A stretch of DNA of 37,202 nt from Nitrosomonadales bacterium (GTDB taxonomy: Bacteria > Pseudomonadota > Gammaproteobacteria > Burkholderiales > Gallionellaceae). The position numbers and the translations under genes are program-made. The DNA is taken from the NCBI GenBank assembly GCA_016234685.1, contig JACRAT010000002.1:1-37202 (forward strand), in the 5' to 3' direction. Each line of letters begins with the position of its first letter. The stretch's first letter is position 1. The notes beneath the pieces were generated by a model that had not been told where the DNA came from, searched no databases, and worked only from the letters and a program-made list of their open reading frames with translations. This document shows, one piece after another, positions 13,963-21,236 of this stretch.

Positions 13963-14297
13963 TGGACGCCGCCACGGGTCGCTCGATTGCGGAGCTGGAT
14001 CACATCCAGCAATCCTGCCGCGACATCCTGACCACCCGTATAGGCACCCGCATCATGCGCCGAGACTACGGCTCCATCGTCCCTGAGTTGATCGACCAGC
14101 CTACCCACCGCACTACACAGTTACGCCTGATGGCGGTCTCCGTCATGGCCTTGCACCGCTGGGAACCAAGATTACTGGTCAGTCAGGTGCAGTTCAGCAT
14201 CGGCATGGACGGCAAGGGGATTCTGGACATTGATGGAGTACGTCGTGGTGGTCAACGCTCCGGCAGCAAGCTGAGCTTCAAAGTTGGGGTCGCATAA
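13959..14297 (+). CDS. W: Baseplate wedge protein (P2 gpW, gp25-like)
   Basis: 112 residues of the GPW/gp25 family: MDAATGRSIAELDHIQQSCRD-type opening, TRIGTRIMRRDYGS, and VPELIDQP. The 'RxGxRxxxxxYGs' signature is clear. It is the T4 gp25-like wedge and sheath initiator at the baseplate rim. It overlaps the previous gene by four bases and J by one. Confidence 0.95.
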   Translation: MMDAATGRSIAELDHIQQSCRDILTTRIGTRIMRRDYGSIVPELIDQPTHRTTQLRLMAVSVMALHRWEPRLLVSQVQFSIGMDGKGILDIDGVRRGGQRSGSKLSFKVGVA

Positions 14298-15157
14298 TGG
14301 CTGTAGTCGATCTCTCCCTGCTGCCCCCACCGACCGTCATAGAGCCGCTGGACTTCGAGGCCATTCTGGCAGCCATCAAGGCAGACCTGACCTTGCGCCA
14401 TCCTGATGCGTCGGCAGTCCTGAACATCGAATCCGAGCCGCTCACCAAGCTCTGCGAAGTCGCGGCTTATCGAGAACTGGTGCTGCGCGCGCGCATCAAC
14501 GACGCCGCCAAGGCCATGATGCTGGCCTATGCGACTGGTGTCGATCTTGATCACCTAGTCGCGCTGTATGGCATCTCCAGATTTCAATCCGAGAGCGACA
14601 ACGCGTTGCGTAGCAGGGCACAGCTATCACTTGAAGGGCTCTCGGTCGCGGGGCCCAAGCAGGCCTATCGCTTCCATGCCATGTCCGCATCTGACCAAGT
14701 ACGCGACGTGGATGTCCAAAGCCCGGCTGGCGGACAGGTGCGCATCACTGTACTGACGCACCCGACTCCTGCCATCCCTAATGGCATCCCCGGTGCGACG
14801 CTGCTGGAAACCGTGTTGCAGGCTGTATCGGCCGACACCGTGCGACCGCTGTGCGACCAAGTCGAGGTCGTTGCCCCCGTAGTCATCCACTACACAGTCC
14901 AGGCCAGCCTGATCTGTCTGCCCGGCCCTGACACACAGACCGTTCTTGCAGCAGCGCAAGCCGCCTGCGCGAAGTACGTCAGCGACCAGTTCTATCTGGG
15001 CCGCGACATCGCCATCTCCGGCCTGCTCGCGGCCCTGCACCAGCCCGGCGTGATGCGCGTCAACCTGACCAGCCCGGCCGCACACATCACTATCTCCGCC
15101 GATCAAGTGGCCTACTGCACCTCGATCAACGTCACCTTCGGGGGAACAGATCAATGA
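14297..15157 (+). CDS. J: Baseplate assembly protein (P2 gpJ family)
   Basis: 286 residues (P2 gpJ about 300). Recognisable: LSLLPPPTVIEPLDFEAIL, LNIESEPLTKLCEVAAYRE, MLAYATGVDLDHLVALYG, RLRSRAQLSLEG-like region and GGQVRITVLTHPT. It forms the outer part of the baseplate wedge (T4 gp6-like). Its stop overlaps the I start by four bases. Confidence 0.96.
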   Translation: MAVVDLSLLPPPTVIEPLDFEAILAAIKADLTLRHPDASAVLNIESEPLTKLCEVAAYRELVLRARINDAAKAMMLAYATGVDLDHLVALYGISRFQSESDNALRSRAQLSLEGLSVAGPKQAYRFHAMSASDQVRDVDVQSPAGGQVRITVLTHPTPAIPNGIPGATLLETVLQAVSADTVRPLCDQVEVVAPVVIHYTVQASLICLPGPDTQTVLAAAQAACAKYVSDQFYLGRDIAISGLLAALHQPGVMRVNLTSPAAHITISADQVAYCTSINVTFGGTDQ

Positions 15158-16038
15158 GCCTGCTGACACCTAACGCCACCCCGTTGATGCGCGCCGTCGA
15201 GGCGGCTGCACTGCGCGACTTGCCGGTGCAGATCGACATGTGGAACCCGCAGACCTGCGCCGAGAACCTGCTGCCCTGGCTGGCATGGGCTCTGCACGTC
15301 ACCGACAGCGAAGGATGGTCACAGGCAATGACGGTGCAGGACAAACGCAACCTGCTCAGCGCCGCGTTTATCTTGCACCGCAGCAAGGGCACGGTCCAGT
15401 CTGTCAAGGATGCCATAGCAGCCATCGGCCTTGGGGCGCAATCCAGACTGATCGAGGGCGGCATCCAAAGGATCGCGGACGGAATGCATATAGCGAATGG
15501 TTCCATCACCGCCAGCCACGCATCTTGGGCCGAGTATTCGATTGAGGCAGATCTGGGCGAAGACTCCGGGCTTTCCCTCGCCATCATCGACAAGATACGC
15601 GCCACCTGCGCCGAATATGCGCCGGTCAGCCGCCATCTGGACAACGTCACTTTCGCCATAAAAACCAGCGACCAGGTGGCCACCTCAACAGATGCATCGG
15701 TCTCCTCCGCAGAGATGGCGGACTACATCGACCCAACGCCACACAACCGCTACGACGGCACGCTGCGCTGTGACGGCAGCGTGCTGGCGGGAGACGAGCA
15801 AGATCCCGGCACGGCCAGCATCACCCTATCTGACTTTGACATCCAGCGCCGCTTCGCTGTGGCCGATGGCGGCACGCTGGCAGACGGTTACACGGACGGC
15901 GGAGAGACTGCGCCGATGGCAGAGGATGGCGTGATGGCGATATGGATGACGCGCATCCTCCGTGGCAACGGACGCCACCTAGGCGACGGGTCGGCGATAG
16001 CAAACAGCGGTATCCCCGTGTTTTTGGAGGCAGCATGA
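15154..16038 (+). CDS. I: Tail/baseplate protein (P2 gpI family) with C-terminal extension
   Basis: 294 residues against about 176 in P2. Residues 1 to about 170 are a P2 gpI domain (LMRAVEAAALRDLPVQIDMW, LPWLAWALHVTDSEGW, KRNLLSAAFILHRSKGTVQSV). The further about 120 residues are glycine- and aspartate-rich (DGGTLADGYTDGGETAPM) and probably attach the fibre module. gpI links the baseplate to the tail fibres. The extension is what distinguishes this phage from P2 and goes with its unusual fibre region. Confidence 0.9.
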   Translation: MSLLTPNATPLMRAVEAAALRDLPVQIDMWNPQTCAENLLPWLAWALHVTDSEGWSQAMTVQDKRNLLSAAFILHRSKGTVQSVKDAIAAIGLGAQSRLIEGGIQRIADGMHIANGSITASHASWAEYSIEADLGEDSGLSLAIIDKIRATCAEYAPVSRHLDNVTFAIKTSDQVATSTDASVSSAEMADYIDPTPHNRYDGTLRCDGSVLAGDEQDPGTASITLSDFDIQRRFAVADGGTLADGYTDGGETAPMAEDGVMAIWMTRILRGNGRHLGDGSAIANSGIPVFLEAA

Positions 16039-16364
16039 TCGTAAACAACGCAAGAGATAAGCAAGCGCACCTGTTCGGTAGCGCCGTCACTCATATCGGC
16101 TTTGGAGTCGGCACGAACCCGGTGACACCGACCGACAACAGCCTCGTCAACGCGTACTGGAAACCGGTGTCGGCAGTGAGGTATCCAGACTCTGGACAGG
16201 TCGCATTCGACTGGACGCTGCTGGCCGCTGAGGCAAACGGCATGACCATCACCGAGATGGCACTGCGCACTGCGGATGGAGTTGTCATCGCACGCAAAGT
16301 GCGTGGCGCCATCTCAAAAGACGCCGACCTATCGCTGGCCGGCACATGGATCGTTAAGTTTTAA
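16035..16364 (+). CDS. Tail fibre/collar-like protein
   Basis: 109 residues, started within the I stop, with GGAGG upstream. Its plan (GFGVGTNPVTPTDNSLVNAY, then VAFDWTLLAAEANGMTITEMAL, then VVIARKVRGAISKDADLSLAGTWIVKF) recalls the N-terminal collar domains of phage fibres of the gpH/DUF3751 kind, but as a separate small protein. I infer an adaptor between baseplate and fibre. Its exact family is not certain. Confidence 0.7.
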   Translation: MIVNNARDKQAHLFGSAVTHIGFGVGTNPVTPTDNSLVNAYWKPVSAVRYPDSGQVAFDWTLLAAEANGMTITEMALRTADGVVIARKVRGAISKDADLSLAGTWIVKF

Positions 16365-16376
16365 ACGGAGAACAAC

Positions 16377-17318
16377 ATGCCTTTGACCGAACTTGAAAAC
16401 TGGCAGGAAGCACTTTATAGGATCGAAACCACCGACTATTTGCTCGGCGGCGAGAACGGCATCCTGAATGTGCAGGCCAAGATACTTGGCGCGCGAACGC
16501 GCTACCTGAAAAAGCTACTCGAAACCATGGGCACCGACATCTCCGGCTTCGATCTGGACATGCAGGCGCACATGCAGGCCGCGCTGAAATTCGCGCTCGA
16601 ACAATCCGCGCTGGCCAATTCTGGCGTGCGTGCGCTGCACAAGATCAACCAGCAGCAGGGCGAGTTCACCCTATACAACTACGGCATCGTCTCCAGTGCC
16701 GTAGTGAGCAAAAAAGGCTCCAACCGCCTGCTCTCCATCTCGGCAGGCGTGTGCTACCTTGAAGGTCGAAAGTATTACGTCCCGGCACAGGACTCCGCTG
16801 TCAGCGTCCCAGTCGGCGAGGCCGTGAACGGAACCGTCTATGCCTACCTGCAACTCGTTGCGGGGATCCCGACGCTCAAGATCACCACCATCTCCAACCC
16901 GACACCACCGCCCGTAACAGTGACGCTGCTGAGCATCACCATCCCTGCGCTGGATTCTGGCGCTGACCTTGCCGCCTGCACACTTTCCTCGCGCCTCTGC
17001 CCGACCGAGCCGGACTACCCGAACTCGGTAGGCACACCGGCGACCATCACCGTGCCGCTGGCGTTTGTGCTTCCCGACACGGCATACACCCTCGAATTCG
17101 AGGTGCTGAGCGCCGTTGGCAGCCCGTGCGACGAACGCAACCTGAAGGTGACCACGCGCAACACCAACAACTTCATCGTCACCTTGCTCTCTGCCGCCGA
17201 CGACGTCGTCGTGCGCTGGAAGCTGTCACGGCTGAACAGCGTCTCGGCGCATCCGACCAACGACTGGCGCAGCCGGTTCGCGGCCTACCCGAGCAATTCC
17301 ACCTACCCAACGGCATAA
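16377..17318 (+). CDS. Putative tail fibre protein
   Basis: 313 residues following the collar-like gene by 12 bases, with CGGAGAAC as ribosome-binding site. The first 90 residues look helical (LENWQEALYRIETTDYLLGG, LKKLLETMG). The rest is beta-rich, with Pro- and Thr-rich strands and an end of short polar strands (LPDTAYTLEFEVLSAVGSPC, RWKLSRLNSVSAHPTND). It occupies the place of P2 gpH but has no gpH repeats. It is a receptor-fibre shaft candidate; no family is named. Confidence 0.7.
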   Translation: MPLTELENWQEALYRIETTDYLLGGENGILNVQAKILGARTRYLKKLLETMGTDISGFDLDMQAHMQAALKFALEQSALANSGVRALHKINQQQGEFTLYNYGIVSSAVVSKKGSNRLLSISAGVCYLEGRKYYVPAQDSAVSVPVGEAVNGTVYAYLQLVAGIPTLKITTISNPTPPPVTVTLLSITIPALDSGADLAACTLSSRLCPTEPDYPNSVGTPATITVPLAFVLPDTAYTLEFEVLSAVGSPCDERNLKVTTRNTNNFIVTLLSAADDVVVRWKLSRLNSVSAHPTNDWRSRFAAYPSNSTYPTA

Positions 17319-17328
17319 GGAGCTTTTC

Positions 17329-17661
17329 ATGGCACACATCACCCTTCAATCACTAGGACAGCCGGTCGCAGACTTCGGCGTGTCCGGCATGACCATTGCC
17401 ATCGCAGGAACCCAGATCGACTGCGCTGCGCTGCAAGAAGATGGTCAAGTCCTGCTCAATATCGTGCGGGACAAGTCTGGATCAGTGCGGATCAACCCGG
17501 AGGGCGGCGGTGCCTGCCTGGCGATCATCCGCATTCCGGCAAAACAGTATCACGAAGCCGATGGCGAACCGGATCCGCACACCGGAGAGCCCACTCGCAT
17601 CCGCGCCGCAGTGCCTCTCGATCCGAATGCGATCGACGTTGAACTCTGGCCGACCGTTTAA
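17329..17661 (+). CDS. Small unknown protein in the receptor-binding module
   Basis: 110 residues, start preceded by AAGGAGC. Beta-rich with hydrophobic strands (ITLQSLGQPVADFGVSGMTIAIAG, VLLNIVRD). It stands between the fibre and the DGR-target-like protein, so it may be a capping or assembly protein for either. I do not recognise a family. Confidence 0.65.
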   Translation: MAHITLQSLGQPVADFGVSGMTIAIAGTQIDCAALQEDGQVLLNIVRDKSGSVRINPEGGGACLAIIRIPAKQYHEADGEPDPHTGEPTRIRAAVPLDPNAIDVELWPTV

Positions 17662-17685
17662 CCAACACACCACTGGAGACAAGAC

Positions 17686-18798
17686 ATGCCTACCATTTTC
17701 ATCAAAGACGCTCTGCGCGCCAGCGTTGAGGCAGCCTCTGGCGGCCGTCAGACCGTGCTGTACACCGCACTCGGACAGCCGACCTACATGAACGTCATCC
17801 CTCAATTCAACCTAGAAGATCTCGATGCAGGCATCGGCAATGGTGTTCACCCGGCCTTCATCGTGAACGGTGTTGCGAAGTCCGAGATCTTCATCGGCAC
17901 CTACCAAGGCGTCGTCAAAAACGGCGAGCTGCTGAGCTTGCCGGGCGTTGACCCGTCTACCAATTCCAACTTCGACACGTTCGTCGGTTATTCCCGCGCC
18001 TGCGGTGCTGGATTCCACTGCATCACCAATGCCGAATGGGCGGCTCTGGCCTTGTGGTGCAAGAAGAACGGCTTCATGCCGCGCGGCAACACCAACTACG
18101 GACGCGACAACGTCATGACACACGAAACTGGCCGTCGTCAGGACGGGCTGGCCGCAGGCAACGCATCCGGATCTGCGCGCACGCTGACCGGATCCGGCCC
18201 TGCGTCGTGGCGGCATGACAACACGCCGAACGGCATTTCCGACCTGAACGGCAACATCTGGGAATGGACTCCCGGCCTGCGCCTGATGCCTGCCGGTGCC
18301 GGACTGGCCGAGATCCAGATCATCGCCGATAACAATGCGGCTCTGAACGCCACCGACCACGGCGCAACCTCGGCAGAATGGAAGGCCATTGATGGCGCGA
18401 CCGGCGCACTGATCGCACCGACCTTCACCGGAACGCTAGCAGGCGGAAACTATGCCGCCACCACCGTCAACTCGGTCAAGCTGGGAGCAACCAGCGCCGC
18501 CGCCTACACGCTGGGCATTGTCTACAGCGCATCCATTGAGACGATGGTGAACAACCACGCCACACCGGTCGGAGCGACCGCATTGCAAGTGCTCAAGGCG
18601 CAGGGTGTGTTCCCGGTATCCGGTGCGGGCACCTTGGGCGGCGATGCCATTTGGCACACTCTCACGGGAGAAACGATCCCGGTTCGGGGTGGCGGCTGGG
18701 CCTCCGGCACGCTGACCGGAATTTTCGCGCTCAATGTTAGCTACGCTCGCTCCTACATAACCCCGAACTTCGGCTCTCGCCCAGCCTTTGTACTCTAA
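17686..18798 (+). CDS. Receptor-binding protein with FGE/C-type-lectin-like domain resembling DGR target proteins
   Basis: 370 residues. The middle shows the formylglycine-generating-enzyme-like fold used by diversity-generating retroelement (DGR) targets: VHPAFIVNGVAKSEIFIGTY, LSLPGVDP, NAEWAALALWCKKNG, PRGNTNYGRD, GSGPASWRHD and GNIWEW. The C-terminus (334-370) reads RGGGWASGTLTGIFALNVSY and ends GSRPAFVL, the layout of a variable region (consensus RGGSWxxGxxxGxFALNxxxARSxxxxxxGFRPA). Codons at the expected variable positions (for example gcc, tcc, agc, tac, acc, ttc) could derive from AAY template codons. No reverse transcriptase or template repeat is in the window. It probably sits at the fibre tip and binds the host. 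Confidence 0.85.
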   Translation: MPTIFIKDALRASVEAASGGRQTVLYTALGQPTYMNVIPQFNLEDLDAGIGNGVHPAFIVNGVAKSEIFIGTYQGVVKNGELLSLPGVDPSTNSNFDTFVGYSRACGAGFHCITNAEWAALALWCKKNGFMPRGNTNYGRDNVMTHETGRRQDGLAAGNASGSARTLTGSGPASWRHDNTPNGISDLNGNIWEWTPGLRLMPAGAGLAEIQIIADNNAALNATDHGATSAEWKAIDGATGALIAPTFTGTLAGGNYAATTVNSVKLGATSAAAYTLGIVYSASIETMVNNHATPVGATALQVLKAQGVFPVSGAGTLGGDAIWHTLTGETIPVRGGGWASGTLTGIFALNVSYARSYITPNFGSRPAFVL

Positions 18799-18810
18799 CG
18801 AGCTAGTATG

Positions 18811-18834
18811 CCGGGTGGACGCTCGCCCATCCGG
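18811..18834 (+). other. Hairpin 13 bases after the variable-region gene
   Basis: CCGGGTGG and CCATCCGG form an eight-pair GC-rich stem (one G-T pair) around eight bases. No T run follows, so it is a poor terminator. In DGRs a GC-rich hairpin just after the variable region assists mutagenic homing. The resemblance is positional and needs proof. Confidence 0.45.
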
Positions 18835-18858
18835 TCACATCCGAATAAACCCTCCAGC

Positions 18859-18919
18859 GTTGTAATTTTCCGCAATACAACACCTTCCGCGCGCGCAGGA
18901 AAATAAAACTGGGCATCCT
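18859..18919 (+). promoter_or_regulatory. Late promoter P(F) with Ogr-type dyad
   Basis: GTTGTA (18859-18864), 11 bases, TACAAC (18876-18881), then CATCCT (18914-18919) as -10, with its centre 46.5 bases from the dyad centre as in P(V). The predicted start is near 18926, giving a leader of about 25 bases with AGGAGAG before FI. This is the third copy of the late-activator site. Confidence 0.82.
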
Positions 18920-18951
18920 AGCCCGCACGATCAAACCCTCAGGAGAGACAG

Positions 18952-20133
18952 ATGCCAACCGATTACCACCACGGCGTCCGAGTCGTTGAAATCAACAACG
19001 GCACGCGCCCCATCCGCACCATTTCCACTGCCGTCATCGGTTTTGTCGCCACGGCTACCGATGCCGATGCGGCCACCTTCCCGCTCGACACCCCAGTCCT
19101 AGTCACCAGCGTGCGCGATGCGATCGGCAAAGCGGGCGTCCAGGGCACACTGGCCAAGTCGCTTAAAGCCATCGGCGACCAGACCAACGCCATCACCGTC
19201 GTCGTGCGCGTCGCGGATGGTGCAGGCGTGGACAATGCCGCCAAGCTGGCAGATCAAAACACCAAGGTCATCGGCACTGTTACAGCACAGGGCCAATACA
19301 CCGGGATGCAGGCGCTGCTGGCCGCGCAGGCCAAGCTGGGTGTCAAGCCGCGCATTCTCGGCTGCCCCGGCCTCGACACCCTGCAAGTCGCCACCGCACT
19401 GGCCTCCATCGCGCAGAAGCTGCGCGGATTCGCCTATGTTTCCGTCTACGGGGCAGCCACCAAGGAAGCCGCATCGGTCTACCGAGACAACTTCGGCCAG
19501 CGTGAAGTCATGGTCATCTGGCCAGACTTCGTCGCCTTCGACACGGCGAATTACACCGCGCCTGCCGTCGCCCGCGCGCTTGGCCTGCGTGCCAAGTTGG
19601 ACGAAGAGATCGGCTGGCACAAGACGCTCTCCAACATGCCGGTCAACGGCGTCACCGGCATCAGCAAGGACGTGTTCTGGGACTTGCAGGATCCGGCTAC
19701 CGACGCTGGCTTCCTGAACAGCAACGAGGTCACCACCCTGATCCGCCACGAAGGCTTCCGCTTCTGGGGTTCGCGCACCTGCTCCGCCGACCCGCTGTTC
19801 GCCTTCGAGAACTACACCCGCACCGCACAGGTGCTGATGGATACCATCGCCGAGGCGCACTTCTGGGCTGTCGACTTGCCGCTTAACCCATCGCTGGCCC
19901 GCGACATCATCGAGGGTATCAACGCCAAGTTCCGCGAGCTGATCCGCTTGGGCTACCTGCTCGGCGGCAGCGCTTGGTACGACCCGGATGTCAACAGCGT
20001 CACCACGCTGAAAGATGGCAAGTTGTACATCGACTACGACTACACGCCGGTGCCGCCGCTGGAGAACCTGATGTTCCGCCAGCGCATCACCGACCGTTAC
20101 CTGGTCGACTTCGCCGCCGCCATCGGCGCTTGA
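18952..20133 (+). CDS. FI: Tail sheath protein (P2 gpFI family)
   Basis: 393 residues, as in P2 (about 396). It forms the contractile sheath. Typical segments: [82 protein letters not shown] and [27 protein letters not shown] precedes the ATG. It is the first gene of the last late operon. Confidence 0.97.
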   Translation: MPTDYHHGVRVVEINNGTRPIRTISTAVIGFVATATDADAATFPLDTPVLVTSVRDAIGKAGVQGTLAKSLKAIGDQTNAITVVVRVADGAGVDNAAKLADQNTKVIGTVTAQGQYTGMQALLAAQAKLGVKPRILGCPGLDTLQVATALASIAQKLRGFAYVSVYGAATKEAASVYRDNFGQREVMVIWPDFVAFDTANYTAPAVARALGLRAKLDEEIGWHKTLSNMPVNGVTGISKDVFWDLQDPATDAGFLNSNEVTTLIRHEGFRFWGSRTCSADPLFAFENYTRTAQVLMDTIAEAHFWAVDLPLNPSLARDIIEGINAKFRELIRLGYLLGGSAWYDPDVNSVTTLKDGKLYIDYDYTPVPPLENLMFRQRITDRYLVDFAAAIGA

Positions 20134-20148
20134 TTGCACATCAGATAA

Positions 20149-20176
20149 CCGTTCGCCCTGAGCTTGTCGAAGGGCT
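20149..20176. repeat. REP-like repeat between FI and FII
   Basis: The sequence CGTTCGCCCTGAGCTTGTCG and the following aagggc form a GCCCT/AGGGC hairpin. This is the repeat widespread in proteobacterial genomes that reads LRQAQGER when translated on the other strand. It is normally chromosomal and intergenic, so inside a phage tail operon it points to insertion after lysogenisation or carriage by the phage. Confidence 0.75.
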
Positions 20177-20194
20177 TTTGATAAGGAAACCATC

Positions 20195-20707
20195 ATGGCA
20201 CTGCCATCCGCCCTTAAAAACTTCAACCTCTTCAACGATGCCAAGAGCTTCATGGGCATCGCTGAATCCATCAAACTACCCAAACTGAGCCGCAAGTTCG
20301 AAGACTTTCGCGGTGCAGGCATGGACGGCGAGGTCGGTATCGACCTCGGTCAGGAAAAGCTCGAGATGGACTGGGACTGCGCCGGTATCAACGAGCAGAT
20401 CTTCCTTCAATACGGCGCCACCAAGGTGGACGGCGTGATGCTGCGCTTCGCCGGTGCCTACCAGCGCGACGACACCGCCAAGGTGCAGGCCGTCGAAGTC
20501 GTTGTGCGTGGCCGCCATCAGGAGATCGACTCAGGCGAAGCCAAGGCCGGAGACAAGGGCAAGATGACCATCAAATCGCGCCTGACCTACTACAAGCTCT
20601 CCATCGACAACAAGGCTCTGGTCGAGATCGACCTGCTGAACATGATCTTCATCGTAAACGGCGTTGACCTGCTCGCCGAGCAGCGCAAGGCCATCGGCTT
20701 GGCATAA
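20195..20707 (+). CDS. FII: Tail tube protein (P2 gpFII family)
   Basis: 170 residues (P2 172), major tail tube protein: MALPSALKNFNLFNDAKSFMG, EVGIDLGQEKLEMDWDCAGI, EVVVRGRHQEIDSGEAKAGD, RLTYYKLSIDN and IDLLNMIFIVNG. ATAAGGAA precedes the ATG. It is separated from FI by a spacer containing the REP-like repeat and from E by a hairpin. Confidence 0.97.
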   Translation: MALPSALKNFNLFNDAKSFMGIAESIKLPKLSRKFEDFRGAGMDGEVGIDLGQEKLEMDWDCAGINEQIFLQYGATKVDGVMLRFAGAYQRDDTAKVQAVEVVVRGRHQEIDSGEAKAGDKGKMTIKSRLTYYKLSIDNKALVEIDLLNMIFIVNGVDLLAEQRKAIGLA

Positions 20708-20762
20708 CCGCATCCCCCCGAACACAGCCCAGCGAAGCGGCGTAACTGGGAGGAAGAAAGCT

Positions 20763-20792
20763 AGGCATCCGCCGCATCGACCGGATGCCTTT
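20763..20792 (+). terminator. Hairpin between FII and E (partial terminator or processing site)
   Basis: AGGCATCCG and CGGATGCCT form a perfect nine-pair stem around ten bases, followed by only TTT and then AACC. Its place after the abundantly needed tube gene suggests partial termination or protection of upstream mRNA, lowering E and T expression. Confidence 0.55.
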
Positions 20793-20811
20793 AACCATTC
20801 TGGAGACTGAA

Positions 20812-21090
20812 ATGAGCACCCAACAAAGCGAAATCACCCTCGACACCCCGATCAAGCGCGGTGACGACGAAATCAAGACCATCGAGTTGCGCAAGCCGAA
20901 TTCCGGCGAGCTGCGCGGGGCAAACCTCGCTGACCTGCTGCAAATGGACGTGACCGCCCTGCACAAGGTGCTGCCGCGCATCAGCACCCCGCCGCTCACC
21001 GAGCACGAGGTCGCCAACATGGATCCGGCAGACCTGCTGCAATGCGGCATGAAGGTGGCTGGTTTTTTGTTGCCGAAAGCCGCGCTGTAG
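20812..21090 (+). CDS. E: Tail assembly chaperone E (P2 gpE family)
   Basis: 92 residues (P2 91). Begins STQQSEITLDTPIKRGDDEI and contains LRKPNSGELRGANLADLLQM. It assists tape-measure and tube assembly and is absent from the finished tail. The frame carries the slippery heptamer T-TTT-TTG at 21063-21069, which gives the longer E+E' product. TGGAGAC precedes the chosen ATG; an ATG at 20785 lies in the preceding hairpin. Confidence 0.95.
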   Translation: MSTQQSEITLDTPIKRGDDEIKTIELRKPNSGELRGANLADLLQMDVTALHKVLPRISTPPLTEHEVANMDPADLLQCGMKVAGFLLPKAAL

Positions 21091-21236
21091 GATTCCTGCC
21101 AGCCAGAGTGGAAGATGCCATGGCCGACATCGCCGTCATCTTCGGCTGGGCACCTGCGGCGATGTACCCGATGAGCCTGCCCGAGCTGATGGAATGGCGC
21201 GAGCAGGCCAGAAAACGTAGCGGAGCCGAAGAATGA
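20812..21236 (+). CDS. E': E+E' fusion made by programmed -1 frameshift
   Basis: After leucine 86 (the TTG at 21067-21069), a -1 slip on T-TTT-TTG leads into a frame reading VAESRAVGFLPARVEDAMAD and onward to GAEE, 55 residues more, for a total of 141 (P2 E+E' is 142). The second part has the conserved DIAVIFGWAPAAMYPMSLPE and LMEWREQA of E'. The E:E+E' ratio matters for tail assembly in P2, lambda and relatives. The E' stop overlaps the T start by four bases. Confidence 0.92.

Noticed and set aside
17319-18951. Search for a reverse transcriptase or template repeat next to the DGR-like gene
   Set aside because: No ORF with a reverse transcriptase YxDD motif and no second copy of the variable region was found in the window.
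19099-20322. 407-residue minus-strand ORF opposite the sheath gene
   Set aside because: Open only because of GC-rich codon bias; it includes the LRQAQGER artefact encoded by the REP-like repeat.
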